From Siphonodentalium dalli (Eukaryota; Mollusca; Scaphopoda; Gadilida; Siphonodentaliidae), in assembly GCA_032622095.1 (NCBI GenBank), contig CP136066.1, positions 203,196,978 through 203,260,977 on the forward strand: DNA of 64,000 bases, in the 5' to 3' direction. The notes below the pieces were generated by a model that was given only the letters and a program-made list of their open reading frames with translations, had not been told where the DNA came from and ran no database searches. Made by a program: the position numbers and the translations under genes. Position 1 is the first letter of the stretch. Each line of letters opens with the position of its first letter. Of the stretch, positions 59,661 through 64,000 are shown one piece after another.

Positions 59661-59810
59661 TTAACACTGGCATTCAAGTTTGAACACTAGTGTCGTGTCG
59701 TCCTCGTTGGACAACACAGACCCTGTCTTGAAAACAGCAGCCTTTGCCTTTTTCTTTGGTGGTGGTGAGTTCAAACCATCAACGTGGCCACCTTTCTTCT
59801 TTTCTGCCAT
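59661..59810 (-). CDS. 49-codon ORF with nuclear-localisation-like motif
   Basis: Begins ATG (59810-59808) and ends TAA (59663-59661). The N-terminus MAEKKKGG is lysine-rich and PPPKKKAKAA (about residues 16-25) resembles a monopartite nuclear localisation signal, followed by an acidic SNEDD. The last dozen codons run into the GTGTTCAA repeat zone, so the native 3' part is probably an intron-separated exon or has been lost. Composition suggests a genuine first exon captured by, or belonging to, the surrounding element. No family recognised. Confidence 0.35.
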   Translation of the reverse strand: MAEKKKGGHVDGLNSPPPKKKAKAAVFKTGSVLSNEDDTTLVFKLECQC

Positions 59811-60468
59811 TCGCATATGCCGAATTTTCTGGGAAAACTGATGAAGTAGGAAACTCTGAAAATATCAATAATATTTGGTCATTTATATGTGACCATAATA
59901 TGTGACCATAAGAATCATGACATGATTTGTACATGCTGCACATATGATTATGAAGCAAAACCAATTTACAGGTGCTCAGTCAGTGATATATTCTATAACT
60001 TCTATACTACTAGTAGTACTACTAGTTCCAAATTTGTATTTTGAAAGAAATGTATGTAGCCTAGGCCTATACTTATAATATATACCACCGAATAGATCTA
60101 CAATTTTCTACATGCATGACTACTATATACGTATTCCGAATTGTCAAGGTTATACGTATAGCAACTTATACTGATGAAAATGAATAATTATGAGTTCATG
60201 ATGATGAAAATTGAAATTACATAATTTCTAAATTATGGGTACAATAATTTAATGTGGATACTCACCACTAACGTGCACGTAGAATATATGTCCATGCGTC
60301 GAAATAAAACAAATCCGCTAAGCCTATTTACTGAACATCGAGTTTCTTGAGCCACACAAATTTTACAATAACACAACCACAATGGCGCTATTCATGTATC
60401 TCTGCTAATTAAATTATTTCCCTCCAAATCATCATTTGCGCGCGTAATAGCGTGACGTACCTCATTCA

Positions 60469-60486
60469 TGACGTCATATGACGTCA
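60469..60486. promoter_or_regulatory. Two tandem consensus CRE sites
   Basis: TGACGTCA occurs at 60469-60476 and 60479-60486, start to start 10 bp, about one helical turn, with a near-match GTGACGTACC at 60452. TGACGTCA is the CREB/ATF consensus. It is about 660 bp upstream of the minus-strand ORF at 59810, in the element core. Regulation of that ORF is inference. Confidence 0.45.
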
Positions 60487-60924
60487 TTTAAGCGCGGATG
60501 GTATTTGAACACCAGCGTTCAAAATATTGAGAACACCAGCGTTCAAAATATTGAACACCATAGGCCTAATATATTGAACGCATAATTGAACACATCGTGT
60601 TCAATTTATAAGGATTCTATTGAGCTATCTTAAACGCCAGTGTTCAAATGGTTGAACAAGAATTACGACTTGAACACATGGCGTTACGGATTGAACACTT
60701 CACATTCAAATTTGAACTCTTTGTGTTATCATTTGAAGACTTGGCGTTCAGATTTGAACACATATCGTTACGATTTGAACACATGTGTTGAATTTACGCG
60801 TAAAAAATAGAACACATATATTTGCAGTGTATACAATGCATATTAACACATTTATATAACGACATAAGAAGTTAAATTTCGGTAGTTCCAAATGTATAAC
60901 CGGGCTACCAACGCATTGCCTTAA

Positions 60925-61421
60925 ACACGGTGGGGAATCACGTGGTTTCGATTTGATGAGTATCACGTATTCAAAATGGCCGAGGAGATCGCAAACGCGA
61001 CCGGAAACGAGGAAAAGGGTACTAAACTAGGATAATGATATATAACATAGTATTTTGGCAGCTACGAGAATATGCTATACTATTTTTCAAACAAACTGAT
61101 ACCTCATTTGTGTCCAAACTCACAGTTTTAATATTCTGACCAAAGTTGTCAGTATAGAAGGATTCTCCTAGATGTATGGACTTATTCCACGAACCTCCGA
61201 CTGGAATCTTTGGTCAGAATGTTAATGTAGAAAACGACTGAGTATTTCCGAACAAATAAGGTATCAACTTGTTTTAAAAATAAACAAGCAAATGCTCCTC
61301 GAAACAGTCAAAATGGTATGTTTTGTGTCAGTTTCTCATATATTACGTGTTTGTGCGTTTGCACATTTTGAAAGCGTGGTAACCACCAACCTCTATACAA
61401 CGTGATTCCACACCGTGTAAA
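60925..61421. repeat. ~500-bp foldback
   Basis: TAAACACGGTGGGGAATCAC (60925) mirrors GTGATTCCACACCGTGT (about 61401). CTGATACCTCATTTGT (about 61098) mirrors ACAAATAAGGTATCA (about 61252). AATATTCTGACCAAAG mirrors CTTTGGTCAGAATGTT (61210). The arms are diverged, about 75-80% by eye. Confidence 0.75.
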
Positions 61422-61423
61422 CT

Positions 61424-61901
61424 ACATGAGGGTATCACCCCCCCCCCCCTTCGGTACGCGGGATTCAGGGTGTTTTGAAGCCGTACGCGGGATTCATACC
61501 CCCGAATTAACTGGTATACTCGGGTTCAAGCAAAACATCTTGGACGCAGGTTTTGATGGCGCAAAATAATATTTTGTGCTAGTTACATGTATGCATGAGT
61601 GGGTAGAATAGCTTCTTGGGCATATTCGACCACCATGCCATCATAAAGTATCATTAATCGTATCATAACGGCCTCATAACGCCCATAACGCGACCGGCGT
61701 CTCTTCGGTCGTTAACCGGAAACTATATTTGATTTGTGTTCCAATTCCAAACTTTTAATTAACCGGTATATTAAAACAGTCAATGTGTATGTCATTTATC
61801 GCATATTATTTCATAACATGTATTCAAGATTCACCCCCCCCCCCAAATTAACTGGTATTCAGGATTCAGGGGGGAGGGGGTGATACCCTCCTACATGTAT
61901 A
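61424..61901. repeat. Foldback with C/G-tract ends
   Basis: CATGAGGGTATCACCCCCC (61424) mirrors GGGGGTGATACCCTCCTACA (about 61877). GAATTAACTGGTATACTCGG (61504) is echoed by AAATTAACTGGTATTCAGGA (61844) in direct sense. It abuts the previous foldback. Confidence 0.6.
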
Positions 61902-62098
61902 TATGCATGATTCTTGTGATATAAATGCAAATTTCGATAGCATCGCCTCTAGTGAAACTACATGGTGTTTACTTATCACGTATAGTTAGTTAGCTGTGGC
62001 ACAGCGCATTTTGCATTCGATTTCTGTCACATTGTAACTTTCTGTACCGAAATGCTCGCAAAAGAATGCTTGGAAAAAGTGCAAGTGTATGGCCATCA

Positions 62099-62498
62099 TT
62101 AACCCTTTACCCAACAGAAGGGCCCTGTGCCAATGCATTATCTTATATATGCGAGTCGACCATAGGTCGCCTCGCATATATAAGAGAATGCATTGGCTTA
62201 ACACATTAAAAATTATAAAATTGTTAAAGAATGTAAGAAAAAATGGTAAAAAGTGTTAAAAAAAGATTTTTTTTAGGCCAGTGCATTCTCTTATATATGC
62301 GAGGCGACCTATGGTCGACTCGCATATATAAGAGAATGCATTGGAACAGGGCATAACTGTAACTATCACAATGTGGTCAAGGAGCCGGTTCCAATGATAT
62401 CCATATTTGTATGGTTCTATTGAGACAGACGGAAGATATTTTAGGCTGTTGAAGCTTTATTTGGCCGGTTTTGGCCGGTTTGTTGGGTAAAGGGTTAA
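62099..62498 (-). mobile_element. Twin-hairpin MITE, copy 9
   Basis: TTAA intact on both sides, 400-bp full form with few changes (GCATTATCTT in hairpin 1, GGCCAGTGCATTC and TTGGAACAGGG in hairpin 2). Confidence 0.93.
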
Positions 62499-63677
62499 TG
62501 TGCTGTATACTCAGATATGGATAACGCTATTTAGTATATTGATATACAGACAGACAGAAGTTCCAAAATATATATTAGATAAAGATAAAAGTGTTTGTGA
62601 TTGTGTAAACCCTTGCGGTGGTCTAATCACAGATGGACACCGCGGGTTAGTATGATATCAGTGCTGGTAATTGTGGAGGCGCTAAACCCTTACTCTGGTC
62701 TTGATTGGATGCTTCTCATTAGGAATCACTCGCGATAATTGTAAACTTCTTTGTCACAGATGCACTCGATTTGTCTTAGGAGACGAAGCGTGTAACTATT
62801 CTGGCGAGGTTTGTACACACTACGGTTTAGCCATACCAATCGGCTAATTTACGGCGCAACAACCTCAGAAATCTATGAGCCAGACAACGAGGAAACCCAG
62901 CAGAAAAATCACTCACGGCCCCGTTCGCTGGTGGTATATCAATAACTCCCTCAACAGTAGTCCCATAGTTGTCAACAACCACATAATTTTTAAACATAAT
63001 TATCGAGAGAGGTATGCTCAGCTAAACTGCTAAACCAGCTCCCGAAGCTAGCGTTAATGTAAAAACATTACCATTGGCGTGTCCATTGCGTGAGAACCGA
63101 GCCTTCTAATTGGGAGGCAAACACATGTGATGTAAATTTTGCATCAAGACAAGAAGCTTTTCAGAGAAAACAGTTGATTTGTGGCATTCTTCTAGTCAGC
63201 TAGTGCTGAAATCAATGTGTGATATTCTCTGTAAAACATGTTTTGGGTATGGTTAGGACCGGGCATAAAACAAACATTTCATCACTTTGGCTGTGACTTC
63301 TGCCAGAATTATGTTACGAGGATATATTTATGAATTTTTGGTGCAAAAATAATATTTATCGCCCGTGTTAATCTATAGCATGTATGTGCAACGTATAGTA
63401 AAATGCAACACATTAAACGTTTGATTATATACGCATTGTTTTCGGCTGGTGCATGAACATTGGAATCCATTTTAACAGTGGTTTATTTGATGTAAACATG
63501 TTTTATTTCCAATCCCGATAGCATATATGTATATAACATTAAAAGTTATACATTATCCGAATTAACTCTCCTAAATTACAATTTCTTTGGCTTCGAGGGT
63601 AAAACATATTTGATTCGAGTCGAGGAACCCACCAATCAAAGCTCAGAGTTATCAGATATCGATTTTTGAAATTTGTT
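62499..63677. other. Interval without recognisable genes
   Basis: AT-rich unique-looking sequence; no domain, RNA or repeat recognised on either strand. Confidence 0.45.
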
Positions 63678-63766
63678 ATCCCTGTGGGAGAGTCGCATTT
63701 ATAAGATAATACATTGGCACAGGGTTTTCGCAAAAAATCAGGAAGCTCCAGTCGTGAAAGGGTTAA
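63678..63766. mobile_element. Solo end of the third TTAA-element type
   Basis: Half-hairpin GGGAGAGTCGCATTTATAAG, then ACATTGGCACAGGGTTTTCG, GGAAGCTCCAGTCGTGAAAG and GGTTAA. In reverse complement it matches 4482-4532 plus 4984-5020 and provides the uninterrupted reference for that nested pair. Confidence 0.8.
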
Positions 63767-64000
63767 TTTGTGTTCATAAGATTGAACACTTGTTACATTG
63801 ACACAGAAGTCCTCGATGTACTCCGTTATTCATGATTTTGATGCCACAGCTCCAGCCTCGGCCGATTCAAGCAAGAGAGAATATTATCTTATCGTTTAAA
63901 ATTGCAATGAACCGATAGTTCAGAAGACACAAAATTGACACAATTTAAACGGCAAAAATAAACGATACAATTTCTTTAACTCTTTACCAGCCAATCTTTG
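63767..64000. other. Window end, nothing recognised
   Basis: No signal seen. A trailing TTTAACTCTTTACCAG near 63977 loosely recalls a TTAACCCTTTACCC terminus but is cut off by the window end. Confidence 0.35.

Larger units (their letters stand above)
59287..60832. mobile_element. 1.55-kb inverted-repeat element with a core segment
   Basis: The ends ATACACTGCAAA and TTTGCAGTGTAT are perfect 12-bp inverted repeats. Flanking zones (59300-59690, 60505-60815) are packed with TTGAACAC / GTGTTCAA and AACGCTGGTGTTCAA phrases in opposite senses. The core (59690-60500) is different in character and contains a short ORF, splice- and promoter-like sequence and two CRE sites. No target duplication is evident. 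Confidence 0.75.

Noticed and set aside
34364-62204. Recurring 60-110-codon ORFs with peptides such as CILLYMRGDLWSTRIYKRMH on both strands
   Set aside because: They lie wholly within the twin-hairpin MITEs. Palindromic DNA gives mirrored frames on both strands, and there is no other protein evidence.

Overview
This is a gene-poor, repeat-dense stretch of a eukaryotic genome, most likely a marine invertebrate animal. The evidence is long non-coding intervals, LINE-type retrotransposon remnants with reverse-transcriptase motifs, TTAA-flanked piggyBac-type MITEs, foldback elements, satellites and (GA)n tracts, with no operons or bacterial-style genes. The repeats that combine GTCCGTCCGTC runs with 'gttatggccctt' phrases recall mollusc and other lophotrochozoan genomes, but that placement is inference. 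No intact host gene can be shown.

Layout: 0-10 kb holds small foldbacks, a nested pair of TTAA elements (4482-5182), a 307-bp element with a 3-bp target duplication (5356-5662) and a 2.5-kb foldback (6942-9427) with its own hairpin insertion. 11.0-18.3 kb is an ~83-bp satellite of about 88 units, including a nearly identical 1660-bp higher-order duplication. A LINE fragment abuts it. 20.7-21.5 kb is another foldback. 22.3-31.4 kb is a tandem array of ~390-bp units carrying (GA)n tracts and expandable 25- and 26-bp minisatellites. A 5'-truncated LINE (23612-25815, 18-bp target duplication) and a TIR element (22376-22686) are inserted in it.

34-62.5 kb contains nine copies of one ~400-bp piggyBac-type MITE, seven of them within 34-53.6 kb. 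Each carries two ~69-bp hairpins that are reverse complements of one another. Between them lie the 3' end of a second LINE type (35.2 kb), a 21-bp satellite (43.65-44.52 kb), G-quadruplex triplets (42.2 kb), a ~386-bp tandem repeat (46.9-48.3 kb), and a decayed repeat-protein gene ending in a Tudor-like domain (48.6-50.4 kb). A fragmented zinc-finger pseudogene on the minus strand lies at 54.1-55.0 kb, followed by three adjacent foldbacks (59.3-61.9 kb), one holding a short ORF with a nuclear-localisation-like motif and two helically phased CRE sites.

The features do not form a pathway. The window records transposition, foldback formation and tandem amplification, several layers of which can be ordered by nesting. 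The most protein-like loci are the repeat-protein/Tudor-like locus, the LINE remnants and the minus-strand zinc-finger pseudogene. The most distinctive non-coding system is the twin-hairpin TTAA family, whose hairpin sits under three different terminal sequences.
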